Source: Pelargonium x hortorum
Taxonomy: Eukaryota > Streptophyta > Magnoliopsida > Geraniales > Geraniaceae
NCBI GenBank assembly: GCA_036897525.1
Contig: JAYMTJ010000034.1
Location: 33,641 to 97,640 of the forward strand
DNA length: 64,000 nucleotides
Direction: 5' to 3'
Part shown: positions 13,201 to 26,236 of the stretch, in pieces
Numbering within the stretch: position 1 is the first letter of the stretch
Layout: each line of letters starts with the position of its first letter
The notes under the pieces: model-generated
The model's input: only the letters and a program-made list of their open reading frames with translations
What the model was told of the DNA's origin: nothing
The model's database searches: none
Translations under genes and position numbers: made by a program

Positions 13201-16200
13201 GGCAAAACCAAAGCAAAGTACAAAATGAATGAAATCTACCCCTCTTACAAATGAGTCCCTTATGATTTTTGAGCGTACTACAGCTGTCTCTCTTATGTCT
13301 TACTCTATACTTATAAATGCTTTTTTAGAACAGATTTCTACAACCTTTCTTTTAGGGGTACTCATTTCTGGCGAAAAAGGGCCTCACTTTCCTGAATATA
13401 TGCTCCTAGAAGCTCTAAAAATTGCACAATTTGAATTTGTTAGTATTTCTTTCTATACCAACTTTAAGTTCTATTTCAGATTAGGATCGAGGAATCCATA
13501 ACGCTACCATAAACAAGCAAAAAGTTAGAGCTTAGAGCTCGCTTAATAAAGAATAAAGGGAAGCCCCAGTTTCCTTTTATACGATATAAAGGCTAGAGAC
13601 ACGCTAAGGAAGGGCTTAAAATGGGACATGACAAAGTAAAGTTACTACATTAGGTATTTCTTTTCACGTATATAGCTTGTGGATGCATTCGTTTTTTCAT
13701 GTATTGCTTTTCTCATCGCTTTGCCGGGATAGGCTGAGTAAGCGGGAAATACTGCATCTCCTTAGATACAACTACAGTTACGGCCCGAAGATCCCCGAAA
13801 CTTATGTATTTAACTTAGTTACAAAAAGGGTCTACTTGACAAGGCCGATAGCATAGCAACACAAAAATGAATGGCTTATCCTTGGTTGGAGTCCCCTTAC
13901 AACCGATTTCCTTGACTTTCACATTAGCTTTCAAATAGCCGAGCAAAAAGCATAAATAAGATATCTGTTTGTTTAAGGCCTGGCTTTTTTCCTACAAAGA
14001 GTATTTAATAATGGTAGAGAGAAAGTACTTTTATCCATTACATCTATTCTATAAATTGGGTTTCAGAGTAGCCTCCTGGAGGAGCTATGGTATAATTCTA
14101 ATAAAGTTCAAGCAAAGGCTTTCTATTAAATAAAATGTCCTGTTACCCATAAATGCTTGCAGTGAATTAATCAATAAGACACCGCCTTAAGGGTTCCTTC
14201 AACAAGGTTTAATTTAAAGTTTGTCATCAAAAGTAAAGTCATAGTAAAGTAGTGCATCTTTACAGGACTTAAAGCTCGAGTTAGTTACTTTACTAGTGAA
14301 TGCAAAACCTTAATATGTGAATATTAAATCCAAAGGAACTCTTCCACACCACACAATATTAGGAGGTGCAAAATACATGCAGTTTTTATTGTTCGAATTA
14401 CTCAAACAAATGGGTACCTCTATAGAATATAGAAGCATTTCCGTGTATCCTTTTTCTAAGAGATTTTTTAAGTTAAAGGAATCTCCATCTTTGTTTTCTG
14501 TTTTAATATGCATAAGGTAATTTTTCATTAATAATTTTATTCTAGTTCTAGTAGCTCGGCACAAAATTAGGCACTTAGGTACGATATTATTACTTAAACC
14601 CAATATTGACAAATTTTTATGAACCCTGGGTTCCCTTAAGGAGCACCCAGCGATTTATTTATTATACTGCAATACAGCCTAAAAGTTCTGCAAGACCCCA
14701 ATTAAACTTAAACTGGATTTTTTCCTGCAATCCTTATACATATATATAATAAAGTCTTTTCAGAGAGCAAAGCAGGGTCCCTTTATTAATATGAAATATA
14801 TAAGAATTCTTATAAACAGGAGTTTCAGCTTCCGTAAGCCCATAATGCTTTACCAACTACAAGGGTTATTACCTAATCGGTATACTAACTAATTCTAATA
14901 CAAACTTAAAAAAGAAGGGTAAATATATCTAATAGGGAATCCTTTTTTTAAGAACCTGCATGGAAAAAAAAACTTGTAGCAGTAATAAATCAAGGGTACT
15001 CTATCTAAACTGTAGCAAGTACTCCGCCATAAAAGTTTCTAAGTTTTAGGTTACTCCTATAGTCTCATAAGCCAATTCAAAAAATAGATTGACTAACGGA
15101 AGAGTTTTAGTGTATAACAACCTTCTGTATCTCAGAAAAAGACGTTAGAATCCAGAAGCAAAGGACGATCGATTACTCTCGGAGCTAGAGTTTACTTTAT
15201 TAAGTTATATAGGGTCGGCTGGGAATAAATTTAATAGTAAAACTTTGGTTGCTTTTTCAGAGACACTTGACCCTTTATTTACGCCGACGGAAAACCCCTT
15301 ACCGGATAAGGAGGACTCGTAAAGGGGCGATTTAGGACTCCCTTGAAGACTAAAAAGCTAACTGACGTCCGGGATTTGAGGGCTTCTGGAATTGGATAAA
15401 ATGAAGAGACTTTTGATATAACGATATAAAGGAACAAACGAGTCAAAAAGGTAGGTGATCTAGAAATTATCTCAAAAACCTCATGTCCCCGTGTAAGCAA
15501 TTTATAGGGTTAACTACTCCCTACTCCAAGTATGCGGTGTTATACTCTTCCTCTTCCTAATATCTATAGTTCTGATACAGAGAAATTAAGAGGAACGAGA
15601 ACCTATAGGGAACCCCCCTGTCAGGTGTAAAGTGTTCTTCATCCTTAGAAAGCCTATAAACTTTAAAATTAGGATTTCTGCCTCTCGTAGGGGTTCTAAA
15701 CCAGTATTTAAAGGCTGGAAACTCCAGTAAAAGGGTGCTCTTATGTCCCTTTGTTTTTCAAGCGGTTCGTTCAATTCTTGATAATAAGGACATTTGGGAG
15801 TGTAAAGAGCCGAAGTAATGTAATGGGTTTCCCGCCAAGACCCCTGAATGCTCCTTCAATTGTACTTTGATTTGTCCGATGTAAACTGAAAGGTAGTAAG
15901 CTAGTTAACTGCCGCCCAATGGGGTCTTTTTTTTCACCCTTAGCTTGAGAAATGCAAAAGTTTAGATATAGAGTTTCCTTGTGGATTTATAGTTACATAG
16001 TTACTCTTAAAAGGAAAATGACGTATGCCTGACCAAAGAAGCTCGCCCTTAGTATTGGAACTAAAAGAGTATTGGTATATTCTTTAGATGTATTTTTACC
16101 TATTTTTATTCCATATTAAGTAATTTGAAAGCAAAACTTAAGGACCCGCTCGACTCTCCCCCACTTAAAAGACAGGGTTTTGAGCTCTGAAGTGACTCTA

Positions 16201-17274
16201 TTTAAAAGAACTCATTTCTATTATTATAATTATTGATTATCCTGCGTTTCCTAATCTGTAGTAAGGGAATAATAGTGATGCTAACCTCAAGATACTAAGG
16301 GGGACAAAAAAAAGAATGAAATTTATGCTATACTAGTATGGATTTGCCAAGCGGCACAATTTCAAAGATAGTTAAGATACTGAATTTAGCAGGAGTCGGA
16401 TACAAGATCTCCGTCTTATAGAGTTATGCTTCAAGATAAGAATTTGACCCCCATTAGATACGAGATTTCACAAGGCACTCCTTTAAATTCTCCGTTTTTT
16501 CGAGAGTTTCAGAGAGGCTAACTTATTGGGGACTAAAAGCCGGGAGAGCTTTGTCATTATGGTAAAGAAACATCTCTGTTTTGGGGATTTTGAAACTTTT
16601 CTGATTCTGATAAAGATTTGTACTATTGTCACAAGTTTCCGTTTTCCAGGCGCTTATATTATATTCTGGTCGAGTTTGCGATTCAAATAGTACAAATATC
16701 TGAGCCCAGTCAATTTCAAATACCCTGCCCTTTTTGCTGAACTTAGTAGCTTAAAAAGTGACTACATAGAATCTAATATTAATATGTTCCACTAATACTA
16801 ATCTTTGAATCTTCCCTTTAAGTTTAGCAACTCTGTATACTATAAACAAACAAAGCTTGACTTTCAGGATATGGGAAATCCCAATCTTTCTAAAAGCGAT
16901 AAATGACGTATCCTTTACACTACTCTAACTTCATATTATTGTCAGGGCACAATACAGGAAAAAAACTAAGAAGTGCTTGATAAACAAAGTTTTTCTTCTA
17001 AAGGAAAGGCAAAAACTGCATTATGTCGGTTTAAAATGACTCTAGTTAGTAATACTTGCATATTATGATAGTTTCAAATCTTTCGAGTAACCGTACTTTC
17101 AGTAAAGTAAGGAAGGCTTTTCAAAGCAAATCTATTTAGTAATTAGACACACCCATGCCATACCTCATATATGAACGCCTATGTAATGCAACTTCTTTTT
17201 TATTTATACACTAAGAGCTCGTAGCTTAAGGGGCCTCCTTTAGGAATTTCGTGTAACATATAGATAAAGGTAAA

Positions 17275-17290
17275 ATCTAGATCTAGATCT
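17275..17290. repeat. ATCTAG microsatellite
   Basis: The bases read ATCTAGATCTAGATCT, a hexamer repeated two and two-thirds times. It is also self-complementary around its centre, so it could extrude a small hairpin. No function is implied. Confidence 0.7.
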
Positions 17291-20075
17291 GTTAGGTCCT
17301 TTTCCTCTGTGCTGTAGTACGTCTTATCTATTTAGATTTAGGGCAACCCCTTTGTTTCGGAATCTTGCCTTAACTGGGTACTTCATTGGTGAATAAGTAG
17401 TAATCAATTCTTTTCGTTTTAGCTAATTAAAAGTTTGGTACCACCCTGCCACTTACTTACCCTGAAGGAAGTTAGTGCAAGTTGAAGTTTCCTCGAGATC
17501 TAATTCATTTTAGGGACCTTCGGTCTGTCTAATTTGAAAACGGAAAGACTTTGTTTCATAAATAGACTACATAAAGTCAAAATTGAAGTGGTTTACACTC
17601 ATCCAAGACTCTGGAATAGCCCTACCAAGAAAAAACTTAGTCTATAACTAACTTGCTCCTATAAAAGTTAGATGCGCTTAAAGCAAAAAAATCCCCAAAA
17701 ATACAAAATAGATTCGCAAGAAATGCCCTTTTAATTAATAAAGAAGCTTCTAGAGCTCTAAAGGGACCCCTCTACTCTAGTCAAAACTTCCGCAAAGTTA
17801 CATACTTATCTTCAAAGTCGTCCTCTTTCGATATTTGATATAGGAGACCCACGCTTAATAAGATTAGGGAGGTTTCTTATCTTCGGAGGCATAGGGAATT
17901 CCTTGCTTTACTTTGAATTCTTTTATTCCTTAAAATCTTTCACCAGAGAGTAACACAGGAATACGGGGGTTCTCATCGCACTCACCGCTTACTGACTTAG
18001 AGCTAGACTCGGATTCTGTAGCTTCATACCTGCACAATACGTATTTTGTCTTAATAGCTACTATACCTGTCTTATAAGCTATACCTTTCTTAGTCTTAGT
18101 AGGAGAGAGAAGAGAATACCTGCACTCTTAAAGGCTTTAGAAGCTTTATGAGCTATAACCCCTGTAGATAAATGAATTAATTTGAGACTTCAAAAAAGCC
18201 CCTGCCCCTGGAAAGTGTCCCCCTATTTCTTTCTAAAAAGAAGTTAAAACTAAAAGAATTCTAGACAGTTGCTATCTAACAAATTGAGTTGAGTATAGTA
18301 TATATAGATTTTGTTGAATAATACAGGAATACAATTTAGGATACTACAAGCTTTCTCGTACTTTATCTAGAAAAAGATATCCCAGTATATTAGAAATTTA
18401 GGCAAACCAATAGCATATGGGTAGAAGGATGTATTATTTATTATTAAGGCATACTCCTCATTTTCGATAAGGACAAGGGGCATGAGGAATTATCTTCTAA
18501 ACAATAGGGACTCTTTTAGAAACTATCTAATTAAGTTGAGTTAAAAATACTGTAATATAAACTATACTACTCCTCTATAAGACAAGGACTACAGTAGCTG
18601 CTCTGATACGGGTATCTCCCTTAAAAGAAGACAGGTATAGCTCTCACTCTCAAAATAAGAGGGATAGGGTTATTCTAAGCGTTTTAGAGTCTTTGGTATT
18701 TCAAGTTTCTCTAATGCTAGGTGTTTTGAAGTTAATACAAGAGTTTTCTTAGGTATAGACAGGATTTTTTATTCGTAGTCATAAATAAGGGTTTAAGCTA
18801 GTTTATAGTCTATAATTAGAGTGGGAGTTGCTATAGTGTTCTTACACAGTTTTAAATTAAAATAGGGATCTTTCAATTCTTTATTGGTTTTTGCTAGCCC
18901 GTCTTTTCGGGAATCTTGAATCCTATAGAAGGAAGATAAAAAGACTCTTAGTATAAGAAGAAAATCTTGAGAAATGAAGTACAAGGACAAGTTTTGCTTA
19001 CTTGCTAATAAAATCCAGAATATAGAAATTGTAAGGCAAGCTTGCTTGTTCGTCTTTCAGTTTTTAGATTTAGGAAGGTAGTAGGCAAACAGAAGTACTT
19101 ACCCGGGTTCTTTTGTTTTCTCTTAGAGGGCCGCTTTTCATTTCAAGAAGTCAATTTTAAGCTAATTACTTTTTACTTTCATTACTTAAATGAATGTATG
19201 ATAGAAAAGGTTTTCTTTCATGTTCTGCTTGCTTTAGCTTCTGTTTACCGATCAAATATACATATATTTATATACTGAGTTGATGCTAAGAGGGCCCCTA
19301 AGTAAACAATTACTAATACTTTCAATCAGGAGATTTTTAGGATACCCTTGAAAATTAGGTAGATTTTCTTTGTTAAAGAACTAATTACTTCTATGCATCT
19401 CTACATTTTGAAGCTAAGACAAGGGGAAGGCCTCCTTTATTAATTACGAAATACCGACAAGCCTTTTACATTAGATAAGAGTCGGAAAGGTTAAGAAAAG
19501 GAGACTTTGAAGCCCTTATAAATTTTCTAGAGCTGTATCGTATTTTGCAGTAAAATTCCTTCAATTCTTATCGTTATTTTGTAGAGCTCAGTATAGTATG
19601 CTTACTCTCAAAAAAAGTATGTCACTTCATTTTATTTGAAAGTAAAGGGGCTATATAATAGGCATTAGGCTTATTTTGATTTACTAATTTGTACCTGATA
19701 TCTTCAAAATTATGAGTAAGTAAGCAAACAACTAAGGGTACTTCCGCGCAGGTGGGGCTCCAGATACGGAATTCCTATTGTTAGTAATTTTCTCGTGCTT
19801 TATTAAATATTGAAATGAAAAAGGGTTAGGTCTAAGCTTGCATTTTTGTTATATCATTACGTGTATTTTATTTTATAAGAAAGAGGTTTAGCCTTTTAGA
19901 GTGTAAAGAAACAAGATACGTCTAGAGGGTTTTAGAAATGAATATTAGTAATAACAAGACACTTCTTAGGCACCCTAGTCGGTCCAAGCCTACTGACACT
20001 GACTTGAAGAAAATGAGTTAACTTTTAAAGGATGGATTATAAGTTTCTTATTATGAACGTGGGGTAAGCCAGCGA

Positions 20076-20088
20076 GCGGGAGTCCCGC
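20076..20088. repeat. GC palindrome GCGGGA-G-TCCCGC
   Basis: Six-base arms GCGGGA and TCCCGC are exact reverse complements around a single central G. The core GGGAGTCCC is shared with the palindrome at 26025-26039. It is one of the cleanest members of the GC mini-palindrome group that recurs in this AT-rich window. Confidence 0.75.
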
Positions 20089-22786
20089 CGTAAAGAAGGG
20101 AATTTGTCTAATACTTGTTATCCTTAGCCTAGGGCTACTTTGATATTCCGCAATCCCTATGCTTCTATTCTACTATTCTATAATAGCGAGCACGCTACGT
20201 TTTTTGACTAATACTGAATGAACTGTCCTACTAGCAAATACAGAGCTCCTTTGAAGCAATTCCTTATCCGGCTACCTCAGTGACTGGTTTTCCATCTAGC
20301 AAAAGGTACTAATACCAAGGAATATTCTGTCTAAGGTAGTGAATACATTTATTTGACTATCATAAACCACTAAACTGGAAACTACTCAATTCCCAAATTA
20401 ACAGAGTTACCAAGAACTGACAAAGAGCAACCAACTCAATTAAATGCAAGAACTTCTACTCCTACTTCTAATCCTACTCCTTTAGCTGTAAAATCAGAAT
20501 TGCGGAAGTACTATACCAAGTGTGACTAAAAACTAGTCTAAACACCGAGACCTTGTACCCAAACCAAGATTTCTATTTCTTATTTGTTTTATAAGTTTTC
20601 TAGGGATTCCTCTATTTCAAATAAAGAGCTCCTCAGCTCTCTATATGACTATATAACAAAGTTAAAAAAGGAGACCCTTTACACGTATAGAGCATAATAA
20701 TTGAATACTTTATATTATAGGCCCTGCGCTTTCAAAATATACCAAAAATCCCAACACTAAGTCAAGGCTTGCCCCTATCTGATTTAAGAAATAATACGGA
20801 CTTAATTTGCACTTTATAAGGAGTCCTCCTAACTAAAAAAGAGTCAGAGATATAAAAGCCTTTATTTTATTCTGTAATTTTGAAGCCAAAATTGATTCCG
20901 ATCTGGAATGCTCTTTATTGTATTTTAGCTTTAACAGTAGAGTAATATATGCGCCATGTTGCTCTACAATATATAAGATATGGGAGCCCGCTTACAAACT
21001 TCCCCAGAATAAATGAAATGGATAGAATTTCCATGGAATATGGGTTTCTGTGGTATTCTGCCTTCGTATGAAGACGCTTTTTTTTGTCTTTACTCGTGTG
21101 TCATAAATCTGTTATTAATCTTACTTAAGTTAAGTACTTATAACATCTCTTTTTTTGAATAGAGCAAAGTCCCTGTTTCTTAGGCTATAGAAGTTCATTT
21201 ATTTCTTTGGTATAGGTTACTTATGTAATTATAACTTATATCGGTAAACAGAGCCTGGCTTCCGGAAATTTGTTATAATATAATGTACTAGAGTACCGCT
21301 AGTGCCTTCGTAACGTAGGAGGAAATGTCTATAGAGTTAGAGTCTAGTAAGAAGAAAGAGGATCCCTTTCAGGTCCGGCATTTTTAGAGACCCCTTAGTT
21401 CAACAAGTTATTATGCTTTTGAAGATCTATTGAGAAAGGAAGCCTTTTTTTAGTTCCATGGATAATAGGAGAAAAATAATAAAAAAAATTAACAAGATAT
21501 GGAAATAAGGCCTACACTCCACCTCTAAATATTTGCGCTCCAGAGTCAAAAATGCTTGTGTATTTTGTAGTGAGGTGCGGGCAAGTTTTAGGAACTCCTT
21601 GTACTAGCATATTCTTGACAAATAAACAGTTCCCGATTTCTTCATAATATAGGTATAACCTCGTGTAAAGTCAAGGTATGAGCGAGTCTTTTTTAGGAGG
21701 GATTCCATCCATATAGGAAAAGAAACTTTTTTGTTTAGTTTAGCATTTCCTGTTAGGGAACACTAAAGTTGATTAAAGACATTTATTTTGAGTTGAGAGG
21801 TCCTTACATCTCCAACAAATGGAAGGGTTGTGAAAGATCTTTTGGTACCAATGAGGGGGATAGGATACTATATGAAAGTAATCTTTAAGCTCCTGTTGTG
21901 TACTCATTTTACTGTCAAGGGATTTGCTATGTCTTGTAGAAGGGGCTAAAAAAAATCTATATACTATGGAAAATCCCCATATTAAGGTTGGATATAAATT
22001 TGATAATTTCAACTCTTCTGTAAATACTAAAATTTTGGATCCACTTAACTTGAGTAAGAATTAAGTCCTTTTCGTAGCTTATATCAGCGGTTAGGCTTGT
22101 GTATGCAAGGGATGGAGGACTTATAAGCAAGTTGCAGTTTAATAATGTAGTAGACGGGTTCCCTTAATTAAGTGAAAGTTTTTTTAATAAGACTAACTGG
22201 GAACTCTAGTGCTACGGGATTACTCTTGTTGATTTATACCCAATATTTTAGCATTGCTTGGTTTAATCTGAGAGGGCCCCTGAGCTAAAGACACAAAAAA
22301 GTAGGAAATAACTACAATGAATACCCCACTCGCATTAAAGCTTACTACCAGCTCTGAGAAAGTTCTAACCTTTTTTTTAAGGAAGAACTTCTCTGGCTTA
22401 TCCAAGGCCTTTTGAATTTGTGCTGGATTGTTTTTAGACTAAAATAAAATTCTTAGCAAGAAAACAGAATTTTTATAACGGATCCCCAGTAATATAATAT
22501 GCGGGAAAAGAAATCTTAACTAGATTTGTTAAAGTAAAGAGGGTGACACTTCTTCATTATAAAAAAAAAAGGAGCTCACATAATTGTGAGATTTCGAGTG
22601 GGCTCTACTTTATAGAGGGTTCCTAAAAATGAATATTAATATTATATAAAGAAATCCCCGGAAGTCTAGTATTATCTGCTTGTTTGTGGTAATAACCCAA
22701 CAAATCCTAAACATCAGATACCAAAAAAAGGTAAAGCATTACTCTCTGGTTGGATCAAAAACGGGGTTTTGCTTCTTCTTTTTTGA

Positions 22787-22799
22787 TAGGGGACTCCTA
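22787..22799. repeat. GC mini-palindrome TAGGGGACTCCTA
   Basis: The arms TAGGGG and CTCCTA pair around a central A with one G-T wobble. It has the same layout (A/T edge, GG..CC core, A/T edge) as the copies at 34397-34409 and 26025-26039. It stands in AT-rich DNA with no gene nearby. Confidence 0.6.
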
Positions 22800-24501
22800 A
22801 AATGAAACAAATTGAACCCAAATTACTAGAACTTCTTATACATGTTGCAACAAAAACTGGGATGTAAAATATGTGGAATATTAAGGGTGTTTATCCCCTA
22901 TTTAGTTTAGAGTAGAGAGTAAATCTCTCAAAAATAGATGAAAGTTTACAGACTTCTCAAATGGGGGTTTACTCGTCTAATAGGACTTACCTTACTTATT
23001 CTGAACTTTGTAGTTGTAATATAAGTACAATTCCTGAGTAAGCTGCTCTAAATTAACTAACTTAAGTATTCCACCGAAAAGGAATCGAATCCAGATAAAA
23101 TGACACAGCTTGCCCCTTATGCAAGGATCCCTAGTAAAAACTTTAGGGACCTTTAGGCAACACCGCTTTTACCATCTTACAGGCTTGGACTTTATAACTC
23201 TAACTAATCCCTGGACATTGGGCTCGGTTTCCGTCTAAAAAATGCAAAGCTTTCTTAGTTAATACCTATTTGTTTTGTAACTCTATGAGACCTGACCTGG
23301 TTTTTCGAAATCCTTTTTAGTTAAGAAGGGGTCCTATAGTTTTAGTTTCAAATTGATAGTACAACAAAGCCTCTAAAAGGGTTACTATATACTATATAAG
23401 ACTCGAATCCTCTCAACTCAATGGTAGTTGAGGTAGAGGGGTGATCAGAAACAGTTCACCAATATTTCATTTAGCTTTAGCTGCTGGTTAGAACAAAGGA
23501 CTAAAGTCGCGCGTATCCGTAGTTTGATCGGTATCTTGTAACGTAAGAAAACTCTATTCTTTTTTCACTATTACTTATTACTGGATCTATTCCTAGTCTT
23601 TCCTTTCTTACACCAGGGGAGTCGTTGAATCGATAATAGGAATACTATTAATCCCCGGTTACGTCATATAGATTCTATTCTATATAGCGGAGTTTCCTGA
23701 TACTTTTTTAGGACAGGTCTATGCTTTTCAAGTTAGTAGAGTATTCCCTGCTGTTATCCATTTCGAAATTATGAAAAGTGTTAGTAGAATTCTTTACAAT
23801 TCGAGAGGATAACTAAACCATTTTCCTCTAGGTACAAGGAGGAGTCTAAGTTCTCTAGTCTTGCTTCCGGTCTGGCAGGCTCGTACTACTTCTAAACGAG
23901 CTAGGTATGGAATTAAGTAAAGAAAGTCAAAAAGGTATGTCAGTCACTTTAATTATGTTTTCAGTGTTTCCCGGGTTTTCCAATTTCAGATAGTAAATCA
24001 AGAATTTGATAGAGAATTGATGCTAAGTCTTACCTGTTTATTTAGGAATTGGAACTCTTAATCTCTAGGAACTCTCTTCTTAGCTTACAGAGTTTATAGA
24101 AAATGAAGGTCAAATTCAAAGTTATTATCTAAGTGATTAGAATAAAGGGTTTCTAATTCTTATTCTTAAAGTTTATGTCATCCTTGGATTATTATCCAAG
24201 TCAGTAATTCTAAACAGAGTTCAAGTCGGAAAAAGGAGTTAATTGAAATAGATTCTCTTGTTTTGTTGAATGGTAGTCGATAGCCTGTGAAGTTCTGTCT
24301 TAGCTTTTAGTCCTAAGGAAAGCGAGCCTAAGACGTGTAGCTTATAGTCTTCCGGTTGAGAGAATTCTTATTATTCTTAGGAATATAATAGATTAAATTT
24401 TAATGTTTATTAAGTCATCCGAATGTCTTTACTTTAATGGACACTGTTGTTATAATTGAAAGCTGTCACTGAGGATATCTTTGAAGGACATATAGAATTT
24501 C

Positions 24502-24699
24502 TTGTCTAAGCGGATAGAAGGAATTAGGATAGGAACATATTGGCAGGAATCTAATGTTCTTGGTAGTGCAGTTTTGTCCTTTGCCAAAGACAAAGACAGT
24601 GACAGCATGCCAATGACAGGATGGAACACTCTAGCCGGCCAATACCCTGCTTTTCGATGGCTTAATGGACAGTTGAGAACTGAATCTATTTGTTTGTAA
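24502..24699 (+). CDS. Hypothetical 65-codon open frame, possible coding remnant
   Basis: The frame can only begin at TTG at 24502, and the first internal ATG is about halfway through. Its translation has a protein-like composition unlike its surroundings, for example residues 12-31 (GTYWQESNVLGSAVLSFAKD) and then SMPMTGWNTLAGQYPAFRWLNGQL. Base use in the frame is clearly GC-richer than in the flanks. I recognise no family. A fragment of a nuclear, viral or retroelement gene captured in organelle DNA is possible, but no diagnostic motif is present. Confidence 0.2.
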   Translation: MSKRIEGIRIGTYWQESNVLGSAVLSFAKDKDSDSMPMTGWNTLAGQYPAFRWLNGQLRTESICL

Positions 24700-25329
24700 A
24701 TTAGAAAAATTCAAGAGAAAGAAAGTCTTGTTTGTGTTTCTGGTTAAAGGGTTTCATACAAAGACTGAGAGAGTCATAGTTAGAAATTAGGCGCGGGTAT
24801 ATATAGATGGTTTTCTTTATATTTTAGTTAAAAGAAAGAAAGATAAATCAATCCTTAAATTTGGTTCTGTCCGTAGGTTCTAGGTCTGAGAATGAGAGTT
24901 CTGAATTCATAGTAGTAAAGTAAAGAATTACTAAATCAAGTATAGTTCGAGAAAGTATTCCCTTAGTTACCAAGTCAGTCTAAAGCTTTGAAGAAATGAA
25001 AGAAAGGTGGTGTAAATTCCCCACTCTCTGGATAACTTACCTCTTTGTGCGTCTCTTTTCTTTGATTGAGTTGAGGCGGGTAGGTCAGCTCTTTCTTTTA
25101 TCAGAATCGCTTAGATAAGAAAGAAACTTGAAATCGGACCCCCCATTCTCTAAGCCTTTATATATATGGATTAGAGAGTAACACCTTAAGTTATATATAT
25201 TTATATTATAACTAACACAAAGAAAAGAAAGGTAAATCAACCTAGAATTTAGGTAATGTACTTTGGTTTGAGGTATGAAATGACTCGAAAGAAACTAGGG
25301 ATAACTAATTAAGTTACAAAAGAGATAGG

Positions 25330-25400
25330 ATAGAAAGGAGGACTTGAACCCGCGGGACATCATCTCAAATTAGTATTGACCTAACTCTCACTGTCATCAC
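25330..25400 (-). pseudogene. tRNA 3'-half relic, family uncertain
   Basis: On the minus strand the sequence reads CGGGTTCAAGTCC, a standard T-arm with the TTCAAGT loop, followed by TCCTTTCT where the acceptor strand should be. This resembles the 3' end of plant mitochondrial trnG(GCC) (GGGTTCAAGTCC followed by CTCTTTC). It also resembles plastid trnL genes, whose complement contains GAGGACTYGAACC. Towards the 5' end the D arm and anticodon arm do not fold, so I give no identity. The resemblance is judged from memory of the families. Confidence 0.3.
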
Positions 25401-26024
25401 TTAATACACTTTCTAGGATATCTACTAAAAAACCTAGAGTAGAAAGGTCAAATTGAAATAAAGACTTTATTTAAGCAATTCCTACTGCCTGCGATTACAA
25501 AAAAAATGTCTTTGTTAAGGTATTCTAGAATACCCTATCTTTCTTTGACTTAACTCACTTAACTCTAATAAATAATAGTCTTATTATTTTCTTAATAACT
25601 TCACTTAACGGGTACAAGTTGGATAAAATATCAAGACCGATTAAGGGCTGCTTCTTTTAGTTTACTAAAAGTAAAAGGGGGTTCCTTTGTTTATTTACAA
25701 GCTCCATGGCTCTGCTTTGTGTGGTGTTGTCAGGAAAAGTCTCTCTACGAAGTTCTTAGGGTCCTTTATAGCTTATAGGCGGAACTCATTATATGACGTG
25801 TACTTCTTGAGTAATGCCGAGAAGATGTAAGAAGAGTTTGAAATTAAGTTACAAAGTGTCCTTTAGGCTGGCGCCAATTCTTAATATTTATCCTATATTG
25901 TATTGAAACGTTAAAGAAAGAGAAAGCCCTCTAAAAGAGCTGGGATCCAAGGCAATAAACGGGTACTAACTGAATCAGAACTCCGCCTTGACATTTGTTA
26001 CATAAAATGAGGTTTCGCTAGTTA

Positions 26025-26039
26025 AAAGGGAGTCCCTTT
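26025..26039. repeat. Perfect 15-bp palindrome AAAGGGA-G-TCCCTTT
   Basis: Seven-base arms AAAGGGA and TCCCTTT are exact reverse complements around one central G. The core GGGAGTCCC is the same as at 20076-20088. It is the longest exact GC-centred palindrome I found. There is no flanking gene, so a transcription terminator role has no support. Confidence 0.8.
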
Positions 26040-26225
26040 CTTAAGCAAAGTGAAAATAAATAATTAAGAAGTCTGCTTTTGAATCCTTTCATATACCTGT
26101 GCTTTGACCCAAGCAAGTTCTTGTCACAAAAAAAAGGGTTAGTTTAGTTTCTCTAGTAGAATCCCAATAATAGCGTTCCTAATCTTCCTAATCTATATGA
26201 TAGGAACTCCCAAAATTTATAAGGA

Positions 26226-26236
26226 AAGGGGCCCTT
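26226..26236. repeat. GC mini-palindrome AAGGG-G-CCCTT
   Basis: Five-base arms AAGGG and CCCTT are perfect complements around a central G. The layout matches the other GC mini-palindromes listed. Confidence 0.7.

Larger units (their letters stand above)
7061..24050. other. Unassigned AT-rich noncoding DNA with GC mini-palindromes
   Basis: No gene is recognised in about 17 kb. Open frames of 60-100 codons (the longest being the minus-strand frame 14310-14612) show no known motif and are no longer than expected by chance in AT-rich DNA. Visible structure includes a run of 12 A at 11862-11873, a short tandem repeat of ATCTAG at 17275-17290, and a 6-bp-arm hairpin CTCACA/TGTGAG at 22576-22591. 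Short GC palindromes occur near 7517, 17227, 17759, 19287, 20076, 20816, 22271, 22787, 23123 and 23144. Confidence 0.55.
24051..25620. other. Segment with more balanced base use and gene debris
   Basis: Around 24480-24720 and 24950-25140 the sequence becomes GC-richer and loses the dense stop codons of the flanks. It resembles ordinary angiosperm mitochondrial spacer DNA. It holds the 65-codon open frame at 24502-24699 and a tRNA 3'-half relic at 25330-25400. No complete gene is visible. The flanks on both sides return to the AT-rich, palindrome-bearing type, which suggests a patchwork of sequences of different age or origin. Confidence 0.4.

Noticed and set aside
13229-13501. A 90-codon ATG-started frame with mixed hydrophobic content.
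   Set aside because: No recognisable family, no supporting neighbour or ribosome binding site, and no base-use change at its borders.
14310-14612. The longest open frame in the window, 100 codons on the minus strand, with a 67-codon frame opposite it.
   Set aside because: Length is within chance expectation, no motif is recognised on either strand, and the plus-strand frame has only a GTG start.
23085-23125. GGAATCGAATCC, considered as a minus-strand tRNA T-arm.
   Set aside because: Only the T-loop-like word is present; no stem, anticodon arm or D arm could be placed.
25813-25830. TGCCGAGAAGATGTAA, which recalls a stretch of large-subunit rRNA.
   Set aside because: The match is short and imperfect and no other rRNA-like sequence lies nearby.
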